Source: Pseudomonas veronii
GTDB lineage: Bacteria > Pseudomonadota > Gammaproteobacteria > Pseudomonadales > Pseudomonadaceae
Direction of reading: 5' to 3'
Assembly (NCBI RefSeq): GCF_001439695.1
Contig: NZ_JYLL01000012.1
Location: forward strand, 62,001-126,000
DNA length: 64,000 nt
The position numbers and the translations under genes are program-made. How positions within the stretch are numbered: position 1 is the first letter of the stretch; every line of letters starts with the position of its first letter. Positions 1 through 8,346 of this stretch are shown piece after piece. Below the pieces are notes generated by a model. That model made no database searches. It was not told the DNA's origin and saw only the letters and a program-made list of their open reading frames with translations.

Positions 1-377
1 TGGCGGCGCAGGACGGCGTTGACCCGGGCTTTGAGTTCATTCGGGCGAAAGGGTTTACTGACGTAATCGTCGGCGCCGCTGTTCAGGGCGGTGACGATAT
101 CGCTTTCGGCATCGCGGCTGGTAAGCATGATCACGGCCGGGGGCGATTCCATGTGTTCACGGGTCCAGCGCAGCAAGGCGATGCCGCTGATGTCGGGCAG
201 CTGCCAGTCGAGGATCAGCAGGTCGAAGGTTTCCCGGCGCAGTTGGCGCAGCAGGTCCTCACCGCGTTCGAAGCAATGCACAGACCAGGGCTGTTCCAGG
301 TTGCTGGGGATCTGTCGCAGTGTCTGTTCCACCCGCTGCAATTCAGCGGGTTCGTCATCCAGTATTGCGACACGCAT
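1..377 (-). CDS. Response regulator receiver domain protein (C-terminus outside window)
   Basis: The reverse strand encodes a complete CheY-like receiver domain that runs off the left edge at about residue 125. It starts at ATG 377 with MRVAILDDEP. Visible hallmarks are the acidic pair D7/D8, phospho-acceptor D57 in LLILDW, T86 in VIMLTSRD, and K108 in YVSKPFRPNEL. The SKPFRPNEL ending before a linker is typical of OmpR/PhoB-type regulators, so a winged-helix DNA-binding domain probably follows, but it cannot be seen. It is divergent from the CHASE2 sensor kinase at 818, its likely partner. The pairing is inferred from position only. Confidence 0.85.
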   Translation of the reverse strand, partial: MRVAILDDEPAELQRVEQTLRQIPSNLEQPWSVHCFERGEDLLRQLRRETFDLLILDWQLPDISGIALLRWTREHMESPPAVIMLTSRDAESDIVTALNSGADDYVSKPFRPNELKARVNAVLRR

Positions 378-817
378 GGGTGGGTCCTTTCTACTTGGAA
401 ATATTTCAGCTGTCGGCCGGTCGAAGAGCGGGCGTCCTTGCTGCGCAGATGCCAGTCATTGAATCTGAAGAATTGTGCTCAGATTCAACGACCCTTTGGA
501 TCTCTCGGTACGCTGATATCAAAGGGCCGTTAACGCTTTGAAAAACCATGCGGCTCAGGGGGAAAGATACCGACTCCCGTGCGTAAGGAAAAGGATCAGT
601 GCCGCTGGCATTGCATAGCCGTGCGGGTAGCTGATACTGCGCCCCGATGTACGGTATGTTTCAACGAACGCTTTCAGGAAAAAAACCGGGGCGATCAAAA
701 TGAGCTTCACTGGGTTCAGCACCACACCGCGCACCACCTGGAGGGAGAAACCGGGTCTATGACATCTTCAACTGTCCATTTTCAGCAGCGGTGCGGGTTC
801 CTGGCGGTCGCCCTGTG
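378..817. other. Divergent intergenic region between regulator and sensor kinase
   Basis: These 440 bases hold no convincing gene. They contain a perfect 10-bp inverted repeat at 459-488 (listed separately) and a second, weaker one (CCCTTTG at 492-498, CAAAGGG at 520-526). A 19-codon frame at 759-818 (MTSSTVHFQQ...) ends in a TGA that overlaps the kinase ATG. It has a purine-rich GGAG at 744-747, so it could be a short leader that couples translation, but the evidence is weak. Confidence 0.5.
459..488. promoter_or_regulatory. Perfect inverted repeat, possible operator
   Basis: TTGAATCTGA (459-468) is repeated in perfect inversion as TCAGATTCAA (479-488), with a 10-base AT-rich spacer. It lies 82 bp upstream of the response-regulator start and inside the divergent promoter region. 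Size and spacing suit a dimeric DNA-binding protein. Autoregulation by the adjacent regulator is an inference. Confidence 0.5.
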
Positions 818-3088
818 ATGCTGTGGCGCAAGGCCGAAAAACGCCAGCCCACCCAGGCGCAGTTGTTGTTCCATGGCCTGTTTCGGGAGTGGCTGTGGAT
901 TGGCCTGGTGTTGCTGCCCTTTACTGCATATTTGTCCTCAAGTGCGGGCCTGGCCTTCAATAATCCGCTGTATGACGGCCTGCGCCGCCTGACCCCTCTG
1001 CCGGTCGATCCGCGCATTTTGCTGGTGACCATCGATGACCAGAGCCTGAAAAAGCTCGGCCAATGGCCATGGCCGCGCAGCCTGCATGCCGACGTCATCA
1101 ACCGTCTGAGCGCTGCCCAACCCGCGGGTATCTTGTTCGATGTGATCTTCAGTGAGCCGCGCAACGCCACCGATGACCAGCGCCTGGCCAATGCCGTGTG
1201 CAACGCTGGGAATGTTTTGCTTCCCCTGGAACGCGATGGCGGCGCGAGCCAGCCGGGCGAACAGCTGTTGCCGCTGCTCAATTGCGCCAAGGGGCTGGGC
1301 CATATCAACGTCGAAGCAGACAGCGACGGTGCCGTCCGCAGCCTGTATCTGCGTGAAGGCCCGCCTGGGAACACCCTGCCGCAGTTGGCATGGCTGGCGT
1401 ATACGTTGAGCGGGCAAACCGCGCAAATGCCGGGACGCAGCGAACAACCCAACAGTCAGCGCTGGCATCGGGAATATAGAGTTCGCGTCCCGTCCACGTC
1501 TGAGCCGCATGGGTTTCCCAGTGTGTCCTACGCCAGCGTATTGCACGGCGAAGTGCCGGCCGAATTGCTGCGCGACCGCCTGATCCTGGTGGGCGCCAGC
1601 GCCTATGGGCTGGGGGACCGTTTTGTGACGCCGCTCTCCTCCACTCCGGATACCACCGCCGGTGTGGAAATCCAGGCCAATGTGCTCAACGGTTTGCTGC
1701 AGGAGCGCAGCATTGTCGACCTCCCCGGCTGGCTCGCGGCACTGATCGCCACTGCCTGGGTGGCGTTGTTGCTCGGCCTTTTGCTGTACCGCCCACGCTA
1801 CGCGCTGTGGATGACCTTGGCTTGCATGGCCGGCGCGTTGCTCGGCGCGTGGGCGCTGTTACGCCTTGGCCATTGGTGGTCGCCCGCGGCCTGCCTGATC
1901 GGTATGTTGCTCAGCTACCTGATCTGGAACTGGCGCCGCCTGAGCGTGATCCTTGCCTACTTTGGCTGGGAACTGGCGCGCCTGGACAACGAACCCAAGG
2001 TGCTGCCCGAACGCCGCCGAGCGCCCGCGAACAAAGGCGATGTGTTGCAAGGGCGCATCTTTGCCCTGGAGCAGGCCGTCAGCCGCACCCGTGACACCCG
2101 ACGCTTCATGGCCGATGGCCTCGAATGCCTGCCGGTGGCGACCCTGATCACCGACCCGCGGGGCAACATCCTGTTGGCCAACCGCATTGCCCGCGACGTA
2201 TTCGGCAATGATCTGGTCAACCAAAACCTGCTCGAGCAGCTCGCCGACCTGGGTTATCCACCCCTGCATAACGGCGTGCGCCCCGCCCTGTCCGCCCTGG
2301 AAATCGTCGAGTTCCGGGACATCCACCAACGCAGCCTGCGCATGGAAATCGCACCCTTGCTGCCCGCCGAAGGCGATGTCGCCCTCGGCTGGCTGCTCAG
2401 CCTGACCGACTTGAGCAAGGAGCGCGAAGCCCAGCAACACCGCGAAACCATGCTGCGCTTCCTGTCCCACGACCTGCGCGCGCCGCACTCGGCGATCCTC
2501 GCGTTGCTGGATGTGCATAACGCGGAGTCGCCGGTGTTTGCCCAGATCGAGCAGCAGGTTCGACGCGCCTTGAGCCTCACCGAATCGTTCGTACAACTGG
2601 CGAAAGCCGAGGCTGACGGCTACCACTTCCAGCCAAGCCTGTTTGCCATGCTGGTGATGGATGCGTTCGATCAGGTGGCGGTGATTGCGCAGCTCAAGGG
2701 CATCCAGTTGATCCACGACCTGGATGAAGCGGATGAAGGCATGGTGTCGGCCGATCAATCCCTGCTCACCCGCGCGTTGTTCAACGTGCTGGAGAACGCG
2801 ATCAAATACTCGCCGGCCGGCACCACCGTGAGGTTGAGCCACGGCAGCGCGCAAGGTTGGCTGGAGTGTCGCATCAGCGACCAGGGCCCGGGCATTGCGG
2901 CAAAGGACTTGCCGGAACTGTTCAGCCAGTACCGCCGCTTCGATTCTGCCCAAGGCAGCGAAGGCCTTGGGTTGGGCCTGACCATGGTCAAGGCCGTTGT
3001 GGAGCGGCACGGTGGCCGTATCTGCTGCGAAAGCGTGGTGGGCAAAGGCACCACATTCACCCTGCAGCTGCCCCAGTTGGAAGACTGA
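818..3088 (+). CDS. CHASE2-domain membrane sensor histidine kinase
   Basis: A 756-residue hybrid of an extracytoplasmic sensor and a kinase core. There is one N-terminal membrane segment (WIGLVLLPFTAYLSS), a CHASE2 periplasmic domain (about residues 40-300, with ILLVTIDDQSL and LILVGASAYGLGD), then three membrane helices. After these come a PAS-like stretch (LPVATLITDPRGNILLANR), a HisKA H-box (LSHDLRAPHSA, H551), and a HATPase domain with N-box (N660 in VLENAIKYSP), DQGPGIA and GLGLGLTMVK. It should autophosphorylate H551 and signal to a response regulator, probably the divergent one. The start is uncertain: ATG 818 lacks a clear ribosome site and overlaps the stop of a short upstream frame; GTG 791 and GTG 815 are alternatives. 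The ligand is unknown. Confidence 0.9.
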   Translation: MLWRKAEKRQPTQAQLLFHGLFREWLWIGLVLLPFTAYLSSSAGLAFNNPLYDGLRRLTPLPVDPRILLVTIDDQSLKKLGQWPWPRSLHADVINRLSAAQPAGILFDVIFSEPRNATDDQRLANAVCNAGNVLLPLERDGGASQPGEQLLPLLNCAKGLGHINVEADSDGAVRSLYLREGPPGNTLPQLAWLAYTLSGQTAQMPGRSEQPNSQRWHREYRVRVPSTSEPHGFPSVSYASVLHGEVPAELLRDRLILVGASAYGLGDRFVTPLSSTPDTTAGVEIQANVLNGLLQERSIVDLPGWLAALIATAWVALLLGLLLYRPRYALWMTLACMAGALLGAWALLRLGHWWSPAACLIGMLLSYLIWNWRRLSVILAYFGWELARLDNEPKVLPERRRAPANKGDVLQGRIFALEQAVSRTRDTRRFMADGLECLPVATLITDPRGNILLANRIARDVFGNDLVNQNLLEQLADLGYPPLHNGVRPALSALEIVEFRDIHQRSLRMEIAPLLPAEGDVALGWLLSLTDLSKEREAQQHRETMLRFLSHDLRAPHSAILALLDVHNAESPVFAQIEQQVRRALSLTESFVQLAKAEADGYHFQPSLFAMLVMDAFDQVAVIAQLKGIQLIHDLDEADEGMVSADQSLLTRALFNVLENAIKYSPAGTTVRLSHGSAQGWLECRISDQGPGIAAKDLPELFSQYRRFDSAQGSEGLGLGLTMVKAVVERHGGRICCESVVGKGTTFTLQLPQLED

Positions 3089-3114
3089 CAACACGTGCTT
3101 TTGCGCTGTGTATA

Positions 3115-3143
3115 AAAAACCGGTCTCAAGGACCGGTTTTTTT
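3115..3143 (+). terminator. Rho-independent terminator after sensor kinase
   Basis: An A-run, then CCGGTC, a TCAAG loop, GACCGG and a run of seven T. It lies 27 bases after the kinase stop. The A-run and T-run make it able to act on both strands. Confidence 0.85.
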
Positions 3144-3256
3144 ATCCAAAAAAAACTTATGCACGTTTTTAGTATTTTTATGAGTTCAGGAAATATCTAA
3201 TAAAATCATCTTGTTATGAAGAGAAAAGGTCATTTTGCCAACAAACCGTACACAGG

Positions 3257-3265
3257 TTATCCACA
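3257..3265 (+). promoter_or_regulatory. Perfect DnaA box (TTATCCACA)
   Basis: The 9-mer TTATCCACA matches the consensus DnaA box exactly. It sits five bases past the plsC stop codon in a short AT-rich gap. The gene order suggests the origin is only a few kilobases to the left, so it may be an origin-proximal DnaA-titration site. Confidence 0.5.
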
Positions 3266-3270
3266 GATGC

Positions 3271-4041
3271 TCAGGCCACCGGCGTGTCCACCGCCACCGG
3301 CTCCGGCGGCAGCGAACCCATGGCGCGTTGCTGGGCTTCATTCCAGGCGGCGGCGCGGTCATTCAGTGCGGCAATTGCACGCGGCCCTTCACCTTCGGCG
3401 TACATCGGTTCCCCGATCACCACGGTGATGGTGCCTGCACGTTTTGCCCAACCGGTTTTTGGCCAGTACTTGCCGGCATTATGTGCAATCGGCAACACAG
3501 GCAGGTGGGCGTTGACGGCCAATGCCGTGCCGCCACGTGAGAACTTGCCTACGGTGCCGTAGGGCACACGCGTACCTTCCGGAAAGATCAGCACCCAGAC
3601 GCCGTCCTTGAGCAGCTCGTCGCCCTTTTTGGCCACATGCTTGAGCGCCGCCTTGGGGTTGTCGCGGTCGATGGCGATCGGGCGCAGCATCGCCATCGCC
3701 CAGCCGAAGAACGGCACATACAGCAGCTCGCGCTTGAGCACTTGGCTCAGGGGCGAGAAGTACGCCGAGAGGAAGAACGTCTCCCACGTGCTCTGGTGGT
3801 TCGACAGAATCACGCAGGGCTGATCCGGGACGTTTTCCGCGCCCTTGACCTCGAAGCGGATGTTCAGGAACACCTTGCTCAGCCACAGCGCGCAGCGGCA
3901 CCAATAGACGTTGATGAAGCGATAGCGCGCCTTGAACGGCAGAAAAGGCGCGATAAAAAAGCTCAGGGTGCACCAGAGAAACGAACTGGTGCCCAACAGC
4001 AGGTAAAAGAAGAAGGTTCTGATGGCCTGCAAAATCGACAT
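3271..4041 (-). CDS. plsC: 1-acyl-sn-glycerol-3-phosphate acyltransferase (PlsC family)
   Basis: A 256-residue PlsC-type acyltransferase that transfers an acyl chain to lysophosphatidic acid, making phosphatidic acid at the inner membrane. The start at ATG 4041 (MSILQAIRTFFFYLLLG) gives an N-terminal membrane segment; a longer in-frame version to 4167 has no membrane logic. The acyltransferase motif is NHQSTWE (H82), an HX4E variant of the usual HX4D. The second motif is FPEGTR (153-158). The C-terminus is proline-rich. It lies next to gmhB and glyS, as in other pseudomonads. From memory, this locus in P. fluorescens F113 was once named hdtS for a proposed role in acyl-homoserine lactone synthesis; that role is not visible in the sequence. 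Confidence 0.9.
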   Translation of the reverse strand: MSILQAIRTFFFYLLLGTSSFLWCTLSFFIAPFLPFKARYRFINVYWCRCALWLSKVFLNIRFEVKGAENVPDQPCVILSNHQSTWETFFLSAYFSPLSQVLKRELLYVPFFGWAMAMLRPIAIDRDNPKAALKHVAKKGDELLKDGVWVLIFPEGTRVPYGTVGKFSRGGTALAVNAHLPVLPIAHNAGKYWPKTGWAKRAGTITVVIGEPMYAEGEGPRAIAALNDRAAAWNEAQQRAMGSLPPEPVAVDTPVA

Positions 4042-4123
4042 GGCGGCATTTACCGTTGCGGGACACAGCCCGCCTGTTGAAGGCGCACTCCCGAACAGTC
4101 CTTGGTCAGGCAGTCGAGGGCGG

Positions 4124-4660
4124 CTAGTTGTTGATAAGTTCTGCGGCAACCGCCGCCAGATCGTCAAAAATCAAGGTGCCTACCGGCAGGTTTTTCGCCT
4201 GGGTCTTTTCGCCTTTCCCGGTCTTTACCAAAACTGGCTGAGAGTCGACGGCTTTGGCCGCCTCCAGGTCACCGAGGCTATCCCCGACGAACCATAGCCC
4301 AGCCAGGGGCACGTTGTAATGTTCTGAAATAGTTTTCAACATGCCAGGCTTGGGTTTGCGGCAATCGCAGCCCTCATCCGGCCCGTGGGGGCAGTACACC
4401 ACCAGCCCCACCTCACCGCCCTGCTCCGCCACCAACGTGCGCAAGCGCGCGTGCATGGCGTCCAGGGTTGCGATGTCGTAGTAGCCGCGGGCGATGCCGG
4501 ACTGGTTGGTGGCGACGGCCACCGTCCAGCCGGCCTTGCTCAACTGCGCGATGGCCTCGATCGCGCCGGGCAGTGGGATCCATTCCTCCACCGACTTGAT
4601 GTAAGCGTCGGAGTCGTAATTGATCACCCCGTCCCGATCGAGAATCAGCAGTTTCAACAT
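4124..4660 (-). CDS. gmhB: D-glycero-beta-D-manno-heptose-1,7-bisphosphate 7-phosphatase
   Basis: A 178-residue HAD-superfamily (histidinol-phosphatase type) enzyme that removes the C7 phosphate from heptose 1,7-bisphosphate in the ADP-heptose pathway for the lipopolysaccharide inner core. Motif I is LILDRDGVIN (D8 and D10). Motif II is VATNQSG. The zinc loop CPHGPDEGCDCRKPKPG holds three cysteines and a histidine. WFVGDSLGDLEAA is motif IV. It starts two bases after the glyS stop, so it is co-transcribed with glyQS. Length and motifs fit the family closely. Confidence 0.95.
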   Translation of the reverse strand: MLKLLILDRDGVINYDSDAYIKSVEEWIPLPGAIEAIAQLSKAGWTVAVATNQSGIARGYYDIATLDAMHARLRTLVAEQGGEVGLVVYCPHGPDEGCDCRKPKPGMLKTISEHYNVPLAGLWFVGDSLGDLEAAKAVDSQPVLVKTGKGEKTQAKNLPVGTLIFDDLAAVAAELINN

Positions 4661-4662
4661 GA

Positions 4663-6717
4663 TCAGCCCAATACGGAAATGTCAGCGATGTTGATGAACA
4701 GACCGCGCAGACGCGCCAGCATGGCGTAGCGGTTTTTCCGCACGCCGGCATCTTCGGCATTGATCATCACCGCTTCGAAGAACGCATCCACCGGCTCGCG
4801 CAAGGTAGCCAGGCGCGCCAGTGCTTCGGCGTAGTTGCGTTCGGCGATCAGCGGTTTCACCGCATTTTCCGCCTTGGCGATGGCCGAGTTCAGCGAGAAC
4901 TCCTTGGCATCGGCGAACAGGCCTGGGTCGACATCGGCATTGCCGAGGTTGTCGGCCTTGCTCAACAGGTTCGACACGCGCTTGTTCACGGCGGCCAGGG
5001 CGTCGGCTTCCGGCAGTTTGCGGAAGGCCTGCACGGCTTGCACGCGTTGGTCGAAGTCCAGCGCCGAACCCGGTTGCAGGGCACGTACCGACAGGTACAC
5101 CGAAACGTCCACGCCTTCGTCTTCGTAACGCGCACGCAGGCGGTCGAACACGAACTCCAGCACTTGCTCGGCCAGGCCGGTTTGCTTGACCTTGCCGCCG
5201 AACTGGCCGACCGCGAACACCACGGCCTGGGTCAGGTCGAGGTCGAGCTTCTTGTCGATCAGGATCCGCAGTACGCCCAGGGCCGCACGGCGCAGGGCAT
5301 ACGGGTCTTTACTGCCGGTAGGCAGCATGCCGATGCCGAAGATCCCGACGAGGGTATCCAGCTTGTCGGCAATGGCCACGGCCGCACCGGTCAGGGTGCT
5401 CGGCAATTCGGCGCCAGCACCGCGCGGCATGTACTGCTCGTTCAGGGCCAGGGCGACATCGTCCGGCTCGCCGTCGTTGAGGGCGTAGTAGTAACCGGCA
5501 ACGCCTTGCATTTCCGGGAACTCGCCGACCATCTCGGTGGCCAGGTCGCACTTGGACAGCAGGCCAGCGCGCGCAGCCCAGGCAGCGTCACCGCCAATGC
5601 GCGGGGCAATGTAGGCGGCCAGTTTGGAAACGCGCACAGCCTTGTCGTAGACGCTGCCGAGTTTTTCCTGGAACACCACGTTTTGCAGGCGCAGGTTGAA
5701 GTCTTCGAGCTTCTGCTTCTTGTCTTGCTTGAAGAAGAACTCGGCGTCGGTCAGGCGCGGGCGCACGACTTTTTCGTTACCGGCGATGATCTGCTGCGGG
5801 TCCTTGCTTTCGATGTTGGCCACGGTGATGAAGCGCGGCAGCAACTTACCGTCCACGTCCAGCAGGCAGAAGTACTTCTGGTTGTCCTGCATCGTAGTGA
5901 TCAGCGCTTCTTGCGGCACATCGAGGAAGCGTTCTTCGAACGAGCACACCAGCGGCACCGGCCATTCAACCAGGGCGGTCACTTCGTCCAACAGGCTTGG
6001 CGGCACGATGGCGGTGCCTTCCTGCAGGCGGGCCAACTCTTCGGTGCGCTTGCTGATCAGCTCGCGACGCTCGTTGGCGTCGGCCAGCACATAGGCGGCG
6101 CGCAGGTCGTTGAGGTAGTTGGCCGGCGCGGTGATACGCACGCTTTGCGGGTGGTGGAAGCGGTGACCACGGGAATCGCGGCCGGCTTTCTGGGCAAGGA
6201 TGGTGCAATCGATGACCTGGTCACCGAGCAGCATCACCAGCCACTGGGTCGGACGCACGAACTCTTCCTTGCGCGCACCCCAGCGCATGCGCTTGGGGAT
6301 CGGCAGGTCGTTCAGGGAGTCTTCGACGATGGTCGGCAACAGGCTGGCGGTCGGCTTGCCTTTGATGACCTGGCTGAAACGCAGTTTCGGGCCGCTCTGG
6401 TCGATCTCGCTCAGCTCGACGCCACACTTCTTGGCAAAGCCCAGCGCTGCTTGGGTCGGGTTGCCTTCGGCGTCGAAGGCGGCCTGGCGTGGCGGGCCGT
6501 CGAGGTTGATGCTGCGATCCGGCTGCTGGGTTTCCAGCGCGGTCAGCAACACCGCCAGGCGACGCGGCGCGGCGTAGACTTTTTTCGCCTCGAACTTCAG
6601 GCCGGCGCTTTGCAGGCCTTTTTCGATACCGGCCAGGAACGCATCGGCCAGGGTGTTCAGTGCCTTGGGTGGCAGCTCTTCGGTGCCCAGTTCAACCAGA
6701 AAATCTTGAGCACTCAT
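4663..6717 (-). CDS. glyS: Glycyl-tRNA synthetase beta subunit
   Basis: A 684-residue beta subunit of the bacterial alpha2beta2 glycyl-tRNA synthetase. It begins MSAQDFLVELGTEELPPKAL, the usual GlyS opening, and carries the internal HD-like segment and the C-terminal tRNA-binding (anticodon-binding) region. Its ATG overlaps the glyQ TGA by four bases, so the two subunits are translationally coupled and made in matched amounts. Length is normal for the family. No frameshift or missing segment is visible. Confidence 0.97.
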   Translation of the reverse strand: MSAQDFLVELGTEELPPKALNTLADAFLAGIEKGLQSAGLKFEAKKVYAAPRRLAVLLTALETQQPDRSINLDGPPRQAAFDAEGNPTQAALGFAKKCGVELSEIDQSGPKLRFSQVIKGKPTASLLPTIVEDSLNDLPIPKRMRWGARKEEFVRPTQWLVMLLGDQVIDCTILAQKAGRDSRGHRFHHPQSVRITAPANYLNDLRAAYVLADANERRELISKRTEELARLQEGTAIVPPSLLDEVTALVEWPVPLVCSFEERFLDVPQEALITTMQDNQKYFCLLDVDGKLLPRFITVANIESKDPQQIIAGNEKVVRPRLTDAEFFFKQDKKQKLEDFNLRLQNVVFQEKLGSVYDKAVRVSKLAAYIAPRIGGDAAWAARAGLLSKCDLATEMVGEFPEMQGVAGYYYALNDGEPDDVALALNEQYMPRGAGAELPSTLTGAAVAIADKLDTLVGIFGIGMLPTGSKDPYALRRAALGVLRILIDKKLDLDLTQAVVFAVGQFGGKVKQTGLAEQVLEFVFDRLRARYEDEGVDVSVYLSVRALQPGSALDFDQRVQAVQAFRKLPEADALAAVNKRVSNLLSKADNLGNADVDPGLFADAKEFSLNSAIAKAENAVKPLIAERNYAEALARLATLREPVDAFFEAVMINAEDAGVRKNRYAMLARLRGLFINIADISVLG

Positions 6718-7667
6718 TGTGCAGCCTCCAGCTTAGCCAACACTTCATCACGCAGGTCCGGGGTTGCCATCGGGAAGCCCAGCTTGGCGCGAGCCAGCAG
6801 GTAGGCTTGGGCGACGGAACGCGCCAGGGTGCGAACACGCAGAATATATTGCTGGCGCGCGGTCACCGAGATGGCGCGGCGGGCGTCCAGCAGGTTGAAG
6901 GTATGGGACGCCTTCAACACCATTTCATAGCTCGGCAACGGCAGCGGCTGGTCCAGTTCGATCAGGCGCTTGGCTTCGCTTTCATAGAAGTCGAACAGTT
7001 CGAACAGCTTCTCGACGTTGGCGTGTTCGAAGTTATAGGTCGACTGCTCCACTTCGTTCTGGTGGAACACATCGCCGTAGGTCACTTTGCCGAACGGGCC
7101 GTCTGCCCACACCAGGTCGTAGACCGAATCCACGCCTTGCAGGTACATGGCCAGGCGCTCGAGACCGTAGGTGATCTCGCCGGTCACCGGGTAGCACTCG
7201 ATGCCGCCCGCTTGCTGGAAGTAGGTGAACTGCGTGACTTCCATGCCGTTCAGCCAGACTTCCCAGCCCAGGCCCCAGGCGCCCAGGGTCGGCGATTCCC
7301 AGTTGTCTTCGACGAAACGGATGTCGTGGACCAACGGGTCGAGGCCGACATGCTTCAGCGAGCCGAGGTACAGCTCCTGGAAGTTGTCCGGGTTCGGCTT
7401 CAATACCACCTGGAACTGGTAGTAATGCTGCAGACGGTTCGGGTTTTCGCCGTAGCGGCCGTCAGTCGGGCGCCGACTGGGCTGCACATAAGCGGCGTTC
7501 CAGGTTTCCGGGCCGATGGCCCGCAGGAATGTAGCGGTGTGGAAAGTGCCGGCGCCTACTTCCATATCGTAGGGCTGAAGTACCACACAACCTTGCTCGG
7601 CCCAGTACTGCTGGAGGGCGAGGATCAAGTCTTGGAAGGTACGCACGGCTGGCGTAGGCTGGCTCAC
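6714..7667 (-). CDS. glyQ: Glycyl-tRNA synthetase alpha subunit
   Basis: A 317-residue catalytic class II subunit that activates glycine for tRNA(Gly). Conserved blocks include LQPYDMEVGAGTFHTATF, YVQPSRRPTDGRYGENPNR and GWEVWLNGMEVTQFTYFQQ. I chose GTG 7667 (VSQPTPAVRTF) because AGGTG lies six bases upstream and it matches the usual SQxTPAVRTF start. An in-frame GTG at 7676 overlaps that ribosome site. It is the first gene of glyQ-glyS-gmhB-plsC and diverges from tag. Confidence 0.96.
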   Translation of the reverse strand: MSQPTPAVRTFQDLILALQQYWAEQGCVVLQPYDMEVGAGTFHTATFLRAIGPETWNAAYVQPSRRPTDGRYGENPNRLQHYYQFQVVLKPNPDNFQELYLGSLKHVGLDPLVHDIRFVEDNWESPTLGAWGLGWEVWLNGMEVTQFTYFQQAGGIECYPVTGEITYGLERLAMYLQGVDSVYDLVWADGPFGKVTYGDVFHQNEVEQSTYNFEHANVEKLFELFDFYESEAKRLIELDQPLPLPSYEMVLKASHTFNLLDARRAISVTARQQYILRVRTLARSVAQAYLLARAKLGFPMATPDLRDEVLAKLEAAQ

Positions 7668-7748
7668 GAAATTCACCTGTTACTTGGGCTGCGATTTAAA
7701 GAGCGGGAGTATACCCGATTCGGCCGCGCCACCATCCCCTGGAGCCTT

Positions 7749-8306
7749 ATGCCACGCTGCTTTTGGTGTTCTGAAGATCCGCTGTACATGGCTTATCACG
7801 ATCAGGAGTGGGGAACGCCGCTGCGCGATGCGCAGGGTTTGTTCGAGTTACTTTTGCTCGAAGGGTTCCAGGCGGGCCTGTCCTGGATCACCGTTTTACG
7901 CAAACGCGAGCATTATCGAAAGGTCTTGTTCGGTTTTGATGCACAGCGCCTGGCGCGGCTGAGCGATGCCGAGATCGAAGCGTTGATGCTCGACCCGGGC
8001 ATCGTGCGCAATCGTCTGAAGCTCAACGCCACCCGCCGCAACGCCGCGGCCTGGTTGGCGCTGGAGGACCCGGTGGGGCTGCTGTGGTCGTTTGTCGGCG
8101 GCGTGCCCAAGGTCAATCACTTCAAGGACCGCAGCGAAGTCCCGGCGATTACCGCCGAAGCCGAGGCCATGAGCCGCGCGCTGAAAAAAGCCGGTTTCAC
8201 CTTCGTCGGGCCGACCATTTGCTACGCGTTCATGCAGGCCTCGGGCATGGTCATGGACCACACTCAGGACTGCGACCGTTACGCGGACTTGGCCAACGCC
8301 GGTTAG
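7749..8306 (+). CDS. tag: DNA-3-methyladenine glycosylase I
   Basis: A 185-residue base-excision glycosylase that removes 3-methyladenine from alkylated DNA. MPRCFWCSEDPLYMAYHDQEWG carries the first zinc-binding residues (C4 and His17), and the C-terminal GPTICYAFMQASGMVMDH followed by HTQDC holds the rest of the zinc snap. FELLLLEGFQAGLSW is the typical Tag core. ATG 7749 is preceded by GGAG. It is divergent from glyQ and followed 40 bases later by the lipid A acyltransferase gene. Confidence 0.95.
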   Translation: MPRCFWCSEDPLYMAYHDQEWGTPLRDAQGLFELLLLEGFQAGLSWITVLRKREHYRKVLFGFDAQRLARLSDAEIEALMLDPGIVRNRLKLNATRRNAAAWLALEDPVGLLWSFVGGVPKVNHFKDRSEVPAITAEAEAMSRALKKAGFTFVGPTICYAFMQASGMVMDHTQDCDRYADLANAG

Positions 8307-8346
8307 AATGCGTGCTTTGCGCACCACACACGATCAGGAGTGACCT

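Noticed and set aside
3271..4041. Acyl-homoserine lactone synthase (HdtS) role for the plsC gene
   Set aside because: The motifs are those of a lysophosphatidate acyltransferase, and nothing in the sequence supports signal synthesis.
5038..6804. A 588-codon open frame on the + strand opposite glyS and glyQ
   Set aside because: It is antisense to clear synthetase genes and rich in His, Gln, Arg, Gly and Ala, the usual product of high third-position GC. No domain is visible.
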